From the NCBI RefSeq assembly GCF_000524195.1, contig NW_020170430.1:365547-429546 (forward strand): 64,000 nucleotides of DNA, given 5' to 3'. A program made the position numbers and the translations under genes. Below the pieces are notes generated by a model. That model was not told where the DNA came from. It was given only the letters and a program-made list of their open reading frames with translations, and ran no database searches. The DNA comes from Echinococcus granulosus. Taxonomy: Eukaryota; Platyhelminthes; Cestoda; Cyclophyllidea; Taeniidae. Within the stretch, counting starts at the first letter, position 1; each line of letters opens with the position of its first letter. Below are positions 12,101-24,300 of the stretch, piece after piece.

Positions 12101-13491
12101 ATAAGACTGATTTGCACGTTCCTGAAAATCAATCCAGGACGAATTAATGGGCAGGTACATGCTACCCATTTCAAGCAATCCATAGAAGGTAGCGGGATGA
12201 GGAAATCTGACAGAATGATGGACATTAAAGCAGGCCAGCAATATAAGTGGTGCAATAAACGGGTGACATACCGTTCTTGGTAGAGTTTCCAGAGATTTCG
12301 AAAAGTTTCAAATGTCATTTTAACATCGTTTGCGCAGTAGGTGGCAAGAGCCTAAGTTTAAGAGAAAACAATTAGATCGATCAAAGCAGATATTAAAAAA
12401 TGGTCGGTAATCTTTACCTGAAAATTGTCAATTACATCTCCCCTAGAGCCCTTCTCAAATACCGCACGTAACTCCTTATTTTGATAAGGTTCCTTTTGAC
12501 AGTAGAATTTAAAAACATCAAGAAGACTGTTTAGGCTTGCATCTTTAATCCAGTCCAAAGACTACAAGCAAGTAAAAAAATTAGTTGATTCGAACCTCTG
12601 GATCATTGGAGCCCCGTTTCGCATTGTGCTCTGCAACGAAGTCCTTCCACAATTTATTATTATAAAGGTGTTTATCAGACGCCAATTTCAAATTTCTCTG
12701 CGTGCTGGTAAGACCGGAAACGCAAATATGCAAGGACATTGTGTCTAGAAACCGAAGCCCGGTGGGCTACGCAATAAATAATACTCTTAACTTACTTCAA
12801 TCAGGTATTCTTCAAAAATTCTTGCACGGTCATAGCTGACAAAGTGTCCGATAATACATTTTGGAGAGGATAACGCACTGCCATCAGAATAAAATCGGAT
12901 AAGATCATCTATTGTAACAGAATTCGTTGATCTCATAGATGACAGTAATCTAGGGGAAACCCAGAGATACCAGAAATTTGGAGATGCCGCAACAGCAATA
13001 ACAGGAGCGTGACCTTCGTTCACTAAGACCTCAGTATCAAAAACTAGGATATCATCTGGAGGACAACTGACTCTAAAGTACGAGTCCTTCGTGTACGCTG
13101 TCCAGCCCGATAGTAATTTCCAGTTCTTTGGGATTTCAGGAAGCAAGGATAGCCTTCCGATAAGTTGTAGGTACGGCTTTGATAAGTCGGATGCAATTAA
13201 TTCAAAATGCTCCTTGATATTTGAACCCAAGAAGGGAGGCAAGTCAACGTAATGTGAAGTCTCTCCTTCACGACGATCAATCGCATTAATTCCATGACTC
13301 CGAAGTTTCTCACAGGCTTCTTTAGACAATTCATATGAATAAATGCGCTTTGCGAACAACAGTTGTTGCAAACGTCTGTCAATCATTTGAATATTTACTT
13401 CGTTAAAAACCAGCTCCTGCTTATTACGCCTTATTACTTTTGCAGAAGCAAGTTGCCGAACAAACAGTTTCAATACAAAATTCCGTCCCAT
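6173..13491 (-). CDS. POLG: Mitochondrial DNA polymerase gamma, catalytic subunit
   Basis: Family-A polymerase with 3'-5' proofreading that replicates mtDNA. Exons in transcript order: 13491-12796, 12766-12596, 12561-12418, 12351-12272, 12206-12018, 11938-11878, 11816-11779, 11737-11602, 11567-11398, 11326-11098, 10514-10356, 9890-9715, 8731-8472, 7619-7432, 7088-6849, 6711-6523, 6451-6389, 6316-6173. All phases match; 3333 nt, 1110 aa (human 1239). The N-terminus is basic and hydrophobic ([19 protein letters not shown]), a likely mitochondrial presequence. Exo I is FDTEV (about residue 154), Exo II VSYDRAR (about 220), Exo III YCANDV (about 342). Pol A is VGADVDSQE (about 812). The O-helix R-x3-K-x3-Y-x3-Y-G is intact in [15 protein letters not shown] (about 866). 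Pol C is SIHDEVRY (about 1020). Every catalytic Asp/Glu seen in the human enzyme is kept. ATG 13491 is preferred over 13503 because a CAG acceptor-like site lies just upstream of it. The C-terminal tail is shorter than human. The 12/13 junction (GTC AT, then GTGTGT) is the weakest. Confidence 0.96.
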
Positions 13492-14576
13492 CCTGCAAAA
13501 CACACTTAAAGTTTCACATTAATTGGTTCATATGAATGGAATGTAGCCACCGCCTTTCGAAGGCTTTATAGAAGTCCTTAGTAATGATTCATATAAAGAT
13601 TAGCAATAATTAAGAATACTGTCTGTTCTATTCCTAAATATTATATATTTTTATTCAACCAGAAGGCAGCTTTCTGATGAAAAAAAATTAATGCTTTTGA
13701 TGCCAAGTTAATTTTTTTGCCTACACTTGCTGTTACGCCACTAATGAAATTCTTTCACTTTGGTTACGCAATCGCTCAACGTTTACGTGTTTTAAGAGCT
13801 CTAATACAATCAATTAAGCAATATTGAGTTTGCAGAAGGACCAATCAGCAAAAAGGAAATCTTTCAACATCTAAATTGCTTCAACACCCATAAAAACTTC
13901 CAATTTGTCAGGTGTAGCTAGTTCTCCTATACCAATGACGCGTAATGTGACTTCCATTATTAAACAGCTTACTTCTTAGCTCCATTACCACACATGGTCA
14001 TGTTGCCATGCAGCAGAAGCCATGACCCAGCTGTTACGAACGGTTTCGAGTCCCTGTCAACACTGTCTTCGTAGGTTTGAGCAAAACTAGCTTTCCCTGA
14101 AATTACAAGCCATCCTAGGACCGTAGTGTGTCTACCAAAAACAAGCCTTCCCAACCCAAACCGATGCAACTGTAACTTGCTTCGCCGTCTTCCTGTAGGT
14201 TACTAAAAATTACGTCAGTGACCGCTTTGAACGAGGTTCAGCAAGCTACCCCCAAATGATGGTAGCAACGGTGCCAGATCTAGCCCTCACCCACTGAAAT
14301 CAGTCGTTTGATTCTGTTCAGTAAAACGAAACAAGACCTCTATCCCAAGAAATGTGAATACGCAGAAAATTTGCATGGGAAATGTCCTCCTCCGAATAGC
14401 ACCCTTGTTGTGCAAAACCATGACGATTCACTGAAAAATCGAGGCGTACTTGTCTATTTATTGTTCTATAAGGTCGGTACGGTGAGGCAAGTCGAGCTAT
14501 GCAGTGCATGAACCTTACAAAAAAACAAACAATGTATTCGAAAAATCCATGATTCCTGCAAGGGAATATGCCAAGC
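13492..14576. other. Spacer between POLG and CEP104
   Basis: Lies upstream of POLG and downstream of CEP104, both on the minus strand. It holds the probable CEP104 polyadenylation signal. The part next to POLG is AT-rich and should contain its promoter, but no TATA box or clear motif can be assigned. Open frames here show no recognisable protein. Confidence 0.4.
14457..14462 (-). promoter_or_regulatory. Polyadenylation signal AATAAA for CEP104 (minus strand)
   Basis: TTTATT on the plus strand gives a minus-strand AATAAA about 115 nt beyond the CEP104 stop at 14577-14579, a normal distance for a short 3' UTR. Confidence 0.5.
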
Positions 14577-17500
14577 TCACACATTAATGCGCTTGACGAC
14601 AGCCTTTTTGCCCGGAAATGGCGCTTCTGGAGGAATGGAGGGGGCTATAAAAGCGCAGAAAATGGCAAACGTTGTGAGAAATGGAAATAGAGTGGAATAA
14701 CAGAGGCCGCGAGAGAGAGTGAATAACCTTGAATCACGAAGTCAGGGGATGGCGGCAGCCGTGACATTCGACTGTTCTGTCTGCACTCCTTCAGCAGATG
14801 CACCCGCCATGCGTCTTCGTTGTTGCTGCCCTGCACTCCATCGTCAGCCAGGTCGGCGTGGCAGAGGGGGCAGCGCAGTGAAGGATTTGGTGCCATTTTG
14901 CATGAGTTGTGCGCGATGAAGGTGGCGTTTGGAATGGCTTCGCTGCAACGCTCACAACGCCGATAACCGCCCAAATTATTGGCCTTGGGACACTCGTTCA
15001 ACAAGTGCTCTGTCAATCCGGAAACCTCAATAACCTATGAGAGAAATAAGTGGATTAGCCAACCAACAAGTCATACAAACGCAAAAAAAAACACCCGGTA
15101 TGAAGCATGACGAAGTAATTATTCACACCTGTTTGCAATTAGGGCAGCGCCTCAGCATAGGACACGCCTTCCAGTAGTGCATATCGAGTGCCTCCTCAGT
15201 GAAGTCATCATTTTGTTCCCCACAGAAGATGCAAGTCTTGTTGAGGCTTAGTAGAAGATCCAGCTCACTATTGCTAGCAGCCAAGGAGGCCATCTCTGCG
15301 AATGATTTAGCTGGCACCAGAGTGGGCGATTCTCTCAGCGCAGTGCCATTCTTTTGTGGTGGCAAGGGTGTTTGACCACGAATGCGTCTTTGGTGCTTCG
15401 GAACACCTTGCTTTAGTAAGAAAACAAATCCGCATACTATTTGCGGCAATCAGAACCATAACGTTATGAGGAAAAAAAGACGAATTCTACGGGCATGGCA
15501 AGTGAAAGAAATTAAAGGCTGACAATGAAATACCTCATCGTGTCTCTTTTGAAACACTTTGCGAGATGGCGGCAGAACACCGGATGGATGATCCCTACCG
15601 TCAATTTTGTCAAATTTGGCAAAAATTCGTCGATAGAGTGGGTGTCGCTGAGCCTCCCAGTCATTCGGAGGCATAATCTGACGAACTAGATTCCTGTCCT
15701 CCGACCTGTACAACGCCACAATCAAAGATTCAGCCAGCTCGCGAACCTATGCAAAAAGGAAAATGGGAGGCCTTAAAGTGAGTCACCAACCCTTAATTTT
15801 CTACTATCAATCAGACATTTGTAAGGGGTGCAAGCAATCGAATGTACAAAAGGGTTCGCGACAATTACTTGCCTCATTTGACCTGTGTTCGAGAGCCTGA
15901 ATGGTGAATGTGATGAGATCTTCAATGAAAGGAAAAGGATTTCTACTGTCGCTCTTATCGTCCGAGCTGGCAAAATCGGCGTAGATGTCACTCACAATCT
16001 GCATTTGACACAGAGCGAGTCGCTCCAGAGCGGTTGGTTGGAATGGCCGGAGGATTTCATGCCAGAATCCTCCATCTTGTCGAAACTGAAGTGAATTCAA
16101 GCATAAGCCTTCATATCAGAAATAAAGCACGAGGGTCAATGCTTTAAAATCAAACGAAATTGTTGGCTCTTCATCAGCTACTCTAGCCACTACGATGTAT
16201 GTAGTGTGGTTAGCATCAGGTACTCAGTAATAATTAGCCATTCTGTATCAAACAAAAGAAAACATTGAAGAGACCAGAAAGATTGAAAATGCTAACTGGC
16301 AAATCATGAACATTGGTCATTTTAATAACGCCATTCGCTTTCAGGCCACAGAAGTACAAAAGCAAAGCGTGGTATCTGACTTACAATGGACCATTTGGCC
16401 ATTTCAATTAGCTTAGCCTTGGTAACATCTCGGACTCTTAAGGAGGAATCTCCAGTGCGTTGCAGTAGAAGCCGCACTATCTTGTCAAGTGAAGTGAATA
16501 CTTCCGGTTTCGCGATGTGGTGACGTTCGCCGAAGTCAACAATTGTTGTTTGAATCATATCAAGAGCTTTGCGGTAGAGAGTCAAAACCTTCATGAAAAG
16601 GAAGGATTTTGGTTTTATTCTCAAATACTTTAAACGTTGCACAATAGCAGGTGGGAGGGAGATACACTGACCGCAATGATACCACGGAAAAATAGCCCAC
16701 CTGTTCGTTAAGTGCTCTTTGAAGCAGAAATGTAGTTGAACGCAGTTCTCCAACAGGATCGGACTCAGAGGACATTGACTCAAGTGATACCGGCGGCGGA
16801 AGTGGATCTCGAGAAACTCGCTGCTCCAAATCCGTTAAGGCCTGCTCTCGCAGTTTCCATGACCGACTGTAAAATAGCTGAACCTTGAAGAGCATGGGTA
16901 GTCAAAAGAGTGAAATAAATAAGGGACAACAACATAGTAAAAGGCGAGCGTCCCTTACAATATATGATTACATAAAAACTAGAGTGAAGAGGCGAAATTA
17001 AAGAATTGAGAAAGTGAGGTAGGAAAGCAATATTACCAGAGGAAGACCAACAACATCGATAGCCACAGCGGCTTGCCGAGTTGTTGCCTCGGATAAACCC
17101 TGGCATTCGTTATCCAGCTTTGGAGAACTGCAGTTCTCCTCTAACTGGGCGGTCCCTTCAATGCAGTTGTTTGCCTGTTTCTTGAGCAGGGCAGGCAGAG
17201 GGCGCTCGTCCGCAACGTTGTGGCCATAATGCACTGGAAAGGCGTCCTCACCGCTTGCTGTAGAGTCGAACGAGCAGGGCTCCGGATTAGTCTCGGGCTC
17301 TGCTTCGGTCGAGTATTGCTTGCCATGTTGAAAACTGACTGTAACGGAGAGGGCTTTGCATTTCACCAACGATAACGCAAACACTTTTGACAACGAAGGA
17401 ACAAGGTGTAACAGGAAAATCAGAAATATACATAACCCAAATCCTGCCGCATAAAAGGACGATACTTTTGAAGGCAAGCACATTTAGGTGGCAACGACAC

Positions 17501-19225
17501 TCTCTGCAGCAGAAATATAAAGCGTGCAAGAATGTGGTTTTAGACATTCGGTGAATTTTGCCGGAAATAGCCTTGTGCAATGATGCAATGATGGCAACAT
17601 GAATAAATATCGAGCAATGTGTAACGATCAACAACGAGAATAAGCTCACTTGGTAATTTGTTGGAGGACTGAGCAAAGGAGATAGGGTCATTCATAACAA
17701 TGTCAGCATAGCTTCTTTCAGTCGTGTAATCACCAGTCAATGTTAGAAATATTAGCTTTGAACGATTAAAGTGAATGTATCTTGCAACATGCATCAAAGC
17801 TAGGTTAACAGCCAGACATAAAATTAACCAAAATAAGTTGGCTTGTTAGGCAAAAAAATCTGTATCCTGGGGAGCTACATCAGCTCTTCCGCTTATTTCG
17901 ATTTACACGGAACGCTTGGACATACGTACGTAAAAAATAACTAAACCCACCATAGTGAGTCGAGGGTGGTGCTGGGGACGTGAATCTGCACTAATAAGTG
18001 CGTCAAGATCAACGGTGCGTGCCAATTCATCACGGATTCGAATAATTTGTTCCTTCTTCACTTTGGCCTCCTCATAGTTCTCCAACTTCACCGCTTCCTG
18101 TTTTTCAAATTCGAGTCTGCATATCTGTTCACCAGCCTAGATGTGCAGATAGTATATTTGTGTTTTTTGCATGGAATCAAGACGAACCCAAAAGCAGGCA
18201 ATTAGATAATAGTTGACAGACTGTATTCAAATAATGTAGCAAAGGGATCTTACCTCCTGGATACAGCGAATGGCGTCACGCGCTTTCGTAGCCATGTCAT
18301 AATTTTCACCTGAAATCAGAAAGCGAATTTCATGGATGTGCATCAAATTTTCGAACGTAATAAGTGAAATAGACTAAAATAACATCATGAATACTGCGGA
18401 ATTGGATAAAATTGTAAAAAGAAGTAGAAATAATAGAATAGTAGGAGAGATTTAAGTAGCCAAACTCACAACGTGCATATTCCAACTTCTGGCACTGCAA
18501 TCGACGGATAATATCGCCCAATTGAGGATCTTGATAAATACTAAATGCCAGATCATCCAATGGTGACACGTTGATACTTTAAAAAGCACAAAAATAAGAC
18601 TCAAGTAATGAGTCGTTACAGTACGAGAAGTTATTGAGAAGAAAAACCTACCCATCCGCCATGCTTCCACCTGGTACGGAGTTTCCTGATGAAGCCCCCA
18701 AGCTACCAATAAGATTAAGCGCAATCACGCTTATTTGATTATAGAGATTTTCCGGATTTGCAAAATTTTTGTAAAGAAAAATTTGGAAGTAGGAACCATA
18801 CGCATCCACATGAACGGACTTTAACTCCCTTGCCTTAAACTGTGTAGCCTCGTTGTTAGAAAGTTCTACATGGCTACAAAAAGTAAAATAAATTAAAGTT
18901 ATACCCAAGTCTACGGAACCGAGAAGTGTCCAGGTTAATTGTATCTTCGCTATAGGAATCACCAACAAAAAATTCAACTTTCGAAGCTTTCGAAGTAAAG
19001 GTGTAAAGCAGACAACAAACCGATAAGAAACTGGTGTGACAGAATTTGAATTTTCCGGATTCTGGATGGTTTTTCCAGCTCAACCACGATTTGTTGTGGA
19101 TATGGACAGTTTTTCGCACTGCGCCATCCTCTGGTATTGGGAGATACGTGATTCAGCTCTATAGCCGGATATTGCTCATCTTGACTTGTTACATGCACTA
19201 CGCAAAACTTTATCTTGCGCAGCAT
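14577..19225 (-). CDS. CEP104: Centrosomal protein 104 (TOG and zinc-finger protein of the ciliary tip)
   Basis: CEP104 binds tubulin through a TOG domain and acts at centrioles and cilium or flagellum tips. Exons in transcript order: 19225-19021, 18986-18905, 18873-18652, 18576-18473, 18309-18254, 18136-17951, 17755-17650 (tentative), 17338-17037, 16883-16701, 16588-16385, 16085-15873, 15746-15534, 15410-15129, 15034-14728, 14644-14577; about 910 aa (human 925). The N-terminal jelly-roll has GWRS, RIRKIQILSHQ, RFRRLG and KARELKSV. Then comes SPLDDLAFSIYQDP and a charged coiled coil (about 190-290), DERPLPA, the TOG region (about 425-690, with QRTGDSSLRVRD and ALEHRSNEVRE), and tandem zinc fingers (about 755-870, with CIFCGEQ, HYWKAC, CPNCKQ, RRCERCSEA, RCPLCHADL). 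The 11/12 intron uses a GC donor. The tentative exon keeps phase but has no recognisable motif, so the 17339-17950 stretch is the uncertain part. Confidence 0.95.
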
Positions 19226-21393
19226 TAGTTCCGAAGCTACAAATGTAAAAAGCGGACGAAGTCTAAAACATGCTATGAAAATGACACCACTTCACCCACA
19301 CAACACAATATCATGCAGGTATGCGACTAGTAAAGATATATATAACTTACAAGAGCTAGATGCATCTGCAAGTAACCAGATGAAGAAAACGATTTAAGAA
19401 ACCTAGCAACAGCTATAAGCGCGGAGGTTTTTGAAAATATAATTAGTATACTCTCAGGAACCTGTGGCTTCACCAATATGTCCTAATCATGAATCCAAAC
19501 ACGCTACTTATAAAGATTGGGCGAATTATCAAAACCGTTCCACCTTCTGATTGTGAGGAATAAGAATGCTAAACGTACACTGGGTGGTGCCGTGTACTTT
19601 GGGGGCAACTGCACTGCTTCAAGTTTGAAAAAACAGGCTGATTATATTCCCGCCTACCACAGTAAACATCAGATGACATAATGAAAGGCCAAAAGTGAAC
19701 ATGCCAAATTTTAAGCTATATGGTCTTATTAAATGGGCTCTGATGCTCATCGAATTAGGCGTTGTAGTTTTTAGGTTGTTCTTGCCCAGGTTTAACAATA
19801 TAAGCCACAGATGCTCGAAAAATTTGTGCGTAATTCTAGATAGTATTTTGTGCCTAACTGTTGGATTACCTTGATACCAATTTCTTTAAGTAAAGCTAAC
19901 AGCATTCTATTTTCGTTTAAAGCATGCGTGCTGTAGAAATGCTCTGATTCTGAATAGCACCGAAATCCCAAATTTTATGTTATGGAATTCTCTATTTTGC
20001 AAACTTTGCCTCTTTGCAAGTTAAAATGCTTACTCAAATTGCAGTTCAAACCATTATATAAATTAAACAAAGCTATCACATTTCTTTTATGGCGTCAAGC
20101 TATTCGCATGGAAAAGAACGCATTTGCCGCCAATTATACTGATATTCCGGCTTGCAATCGCCTGCTTAGCTGTATTTTGTCTTTTTAGCTCACTTCACAA
20201 ATCTCTAATAAATATCTTTGTATTAGCACTGTTTTGCTTGGAGGCCAATTGGGCCCAATATCAGCATTGATGATATCAAGCCAAATGATTTATGTATTAG
20301 TTGAAATCTGCTCCTATCGCCCGTTCTTTGCGATAATCAGCTAATCAAATAGCAATCCTCTTATTTTCGTAGCTTTGTTTTCCACTTTAAGAGTGTTCCG
20401 CTAGAGTTGCGGGCTTAGAATGTGGTGTTAATCAGTCGCGAAACGACTGTCATCTGTGAGTCAAAATCAAACAGTTCCGGGACTGCTCGAATAATTGTCC
20501 TTCTAACGTCTCTGCTCGTGGCCTCGAAATGACAATTTTCGGAAAATAATCTGCTGTTATGTTTGTTTTTTTTTTACAACAACCAAAGGGGTTATGATCA
20601 GCACCAGTTCCTGAATACAAAATCACACACTTTGATAAACATTCCCAAGAAGAATTCTGCCATTCTAAATGGGCAAACCAAATTTCTTTGATTAAGAAGT
20701 ATCATTATAGGTATGCTTTGACGGATGTATAAATGTGGTCAATGCTCGTTATCATCCTTTGGCGAACCTTGGGTACAAGACTTAAATAAGTTAGAAAGAT
20801 TTTAAATCGCGTGCCGAATACCCTTGGAAATCAGACGTAAAGTAAGTTGCACTCAATGCCAAAACTGAGGATTCCTGACCCGGTTTTACTTTATGGATCT
20901 TAACCGTGTATTATGATTATCAAGAAATGATTCCTTGCGGTGCAACAAGTCACTCCTCTGCAACAACCAAACGAAGTTTAGTAATTCACAAAAGGATTTT
21001 CCGCATCGTTTTAATAGGTAAAGTTGTTCCATTCAAGTCTACACAGCCCAGTCCTCTTCTGGTTATTAAATATGCAATTTGAGGTACTGGGGCTCAGGTC
21101 AAACTTTGCTGACTCGATAAGTTCACCGCGTTAATAGGTACCAGAGAAAAGTATTTAGCTCATTAAATGCAGTCATTTATGTTATAATTTGAAGTTATTT
21201 GTGGTTGTAGTAAAGTGAACACATTTCTAGACGCCAAGGGATATGGTACATAACCGATTAGTAGTAAGAATACCTAAGTGAGCTGTATTGCTACCGTGCA
21301 TAAAGCGAAGGTTTCAAAGAAGTGTCAGGCGAGCTTCTTTTCGAAAGACCGAAAGAGTAAATAAACCGAAAGGTGAGAGCGTAGCTTATGTTC
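19226..21393. other. Intergenic spacer between CEP104 and beta-spectrin
   Basis: About 2.2 kb of AT-rich sequence upstream of CEP104 and downstream of spectrin. No gene, RNA or clear repeat is seen. A TTTTTACATTTGTAG stretch ends 11 nt upstream of the CEP104 ATG on the minus strand and looks like a 3' splice site, for a leader exon or for spliced-leader addition. Confidence 0.4.
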
Positions 21394-24300
21394 TCAGGTT
21401 CGTTTAAGGATGCGCCGAAGAGAGCTATGACGGCGTTTATGAGGTCCTTCCACCTGACTAGATGCAGCAGAAGATGTTCTCGAGTGACGAGATGGGGGTG
21501 GAAGAGAATGAGCCCTTTCATGAGGGTTTCTGGGTCCTCGCTGACTCAGCCTGCTGGCTGACTCATTGATGACATCGATCCAGCGTTGAAGCACTTCAGC
21601 ACTTACAGCCTGAAAAAGGTATTCTGCACCAGTAAAAAGTCTGAGGCGGAACACGAAGGGTCGCTTTGTGTAGTCCAGAGCCGGAACAGCAATCGCGCCA
21701 CCTAATTCCATCGGGGCTTCGCCATGAAACGTTTCTCCCACCTGCTCACGACGCGTGCGCCGATCTCTGTAGAAGGTCAACTTGCCATCCATCAGAGTCA
21801 CGTAGATGGATGTCCAGCCACGGCCTCGGCTGTGGCGTATTCCTCCGGCCTCCAATTCCCATTTTCGAATCAACGGTCCCTCAACGCGCGGCAGCTCCTC
21901 CGTGGATGCCAGTAGTGTAGCCTCTGGTTCCGCAACTTCTGCATGTGCTCCCGATGGTGGTGTGTTCACCGAAGTGCTGGGAAAACTTCCTTGAGGCCTG
22001 CGAAAACCCATTTGACACAAACCTTAGATTGAACTGTGCTTCGGAAATAAAAGTAACTTCATTTTAACTCACATAAACAAACCTGGTACTGGAAGTTGTT
22101 TCGAGAGTCTTTCCCTCCTCAGCCTCCTCAAAGGGCGTTGTGGATGTGACTGGCTCATCAGACGGATTTTTTGATGGAGTAACGCGCGCCCTTCGAGGGA
22201 AGAAGATATCAGCCGAGCTAGTTGATGGAAGGGGTTGTGGCGGCTCTTCCTGACGTTCAAGCGTTGACTTTGGGACCGCCATCGCCGAAAGAGAGGCTCT
22301 GGATGTGCGTTTTTGTGGAATTTGCACTGTCCTTGTGACTTCCGTGGCTCTTTCGAAGAGCGCTGGCGGTGAAAATGTGCATGCACTTTGAGCAACCATA
22401 GATTGGGTTACTGCTGGGTTTGGCTTGGGTGGGCACGGTTCTTTTGATGTGACTGCGGCTTGGACGGGTTGACTCCCGCTGGGCATAGGCTGTGGAGCCT
22501 GCGGGGGCAGTCTGGTAGAACAGTTTGAGGGCGGAAGGAACTCGTGTATTGCACGCCGAATATTATCACGCCTTTGCTTTTCGTGGCGACTTGCGTCTTC
22601 GGGTTTCCACTCCAGAGAATGAATTTCCATCTGTTGATTCAAGAAAATGGTTAGCTGTAGTCACAGCAGATATGATATGCAATAAACTGACAATGATTGC
22701 TTAAGAAGTTTCGTTATGTGCACATTCAAGGTGCTCACTACATGACTATTTCATAACAGAAGTATCAGCGAATTGCAAAAATCGGGTTCTCAGATGAATT
22801 AGACGTGTGTGACATAATTGTATGCTAATTAGAACATCAAGAATCGTATTATTATTGTACTTATAAGCAACGCTTACACATGATTTGTGATTGATTTTGT
22901 GTTGTGCTGCTACTTCTCTGTGACCCCTCTACATCGTTGAGCGAATATTCTAACGTGGATCAGGTGTATTTAGAAATGCGATTAAAAGAATTATGAGTGA
23001 TGCAGCATCGAACCTTGGTGAGTTGCTTGAGAGCGGCGAACCTCTCCTCGGCTGAGGCGCAGGCCCGCTCAAAGGCGTAATGTGCGCCGAGCAGGGCAAG
23101 CGTCTCCGCCAACGTCTCACCTATGTTGCGTCGCACCGAGACGAGGTAGACTTCGCGGCTAACCAGCCATGACTCCGCAGCCGCCGCGTCACGCAGGTAG
23201 TAGCGCACGTCAAGCAGCATTCCCAGTCGCTCCCACCGCTCGCGCCATAGTGCCTCTATGAGGATATGCTCCGTCGCTAGCGCCACGCACGCCTCTCGCA
23301 CCTCACCCTGAGGTGCCGTCAATACCGCGTGTAGATGACTCGTCGAGGGCGCAACGGCTTCGTCCGTAACTGAATGACTCCCGATACCCAAGATCGTGCG
23401 CCCTACATCCAGACACTCCTCCACCTGCTCTACCTTAATCCTCAGTTCTGCGTACAACTGGCGGTGCTCTGCGATAAGACGTTCCACACCGTGTATTGTT
23501 CGGCTATTTATGAAATTAAGAAGGACAGATGATTGCCATTTTGCAGTGTTATTTTCAATTTTAGCATTATGAGGGACTATTCAGTGCTAAGCGGACAAAT
23601 AATCCACCTCTAACTGTAACCCAACGGTGGTATGTTGCAAATAATTGTGAAATAGTACATTTTCCCTCAGATTCTCACAAATAGTCGCATAACAGGGAAA
23701 CAAAACCACTGTTTTAATTACTGACAATTCCTTTGGACAAGCGATCTACTAGTTTATAAATAGCGGGTTTGCGTGTCAGAATTTTGTCTACTCAAATGCG
23801 GCCAAAGGACGCAAGAAATCAGTCTAAGCTAGTTTGCGTGGAGATTTGCAGCAGGCACAGAGGCACTGGTTCACATTAACTTCTTTCGTTGCATCTTAAG
23901 GGATACATTCTAGTAAAGAGCACTGATAATACCTAGAGGATTCTTAACGTTATGGCCCATGCATCTTGTGAAGTTTTTAATGATAAATTGTCCTTAGACG
24001 TGGCTAATTACAATGACAACTCCGACAGATGAACATGGATTAACTAGCAAGGCTGTGTTTGAGAACAAAAATCATTTCTACCGATAAACTAAGTGCATGC
24101 AGAGACCAAGAATTTGTAAAAGCATTTAATTCAAAACACGCACAGCGTTCGAAGAGACCCATATCTTTCGAATTCAAATAGGTACTAACTAGAAGTTCGA
24201 TGAGAATTTGATAATTTCTTACTATAAATGCCTTAGGAGTTGGTGTTTCATTTTCATTGGGATCCGTTAACTACGCTAGCTCATCCTAGGTTGATAAGCT

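Noticed and set aside
12585..12600. GGTTCGAATC on the minus strand resembling a tRNA B box
   Set aside because: It sits at the donor of POLG intron 2 and no cloverleaf or A box can be formed around it.
17141..17326. Alternative reading frame for CEP104 exon 8
   Set aside because: Only the other frame contains the conserved DERPLPA block and joins exon 9 in phase.
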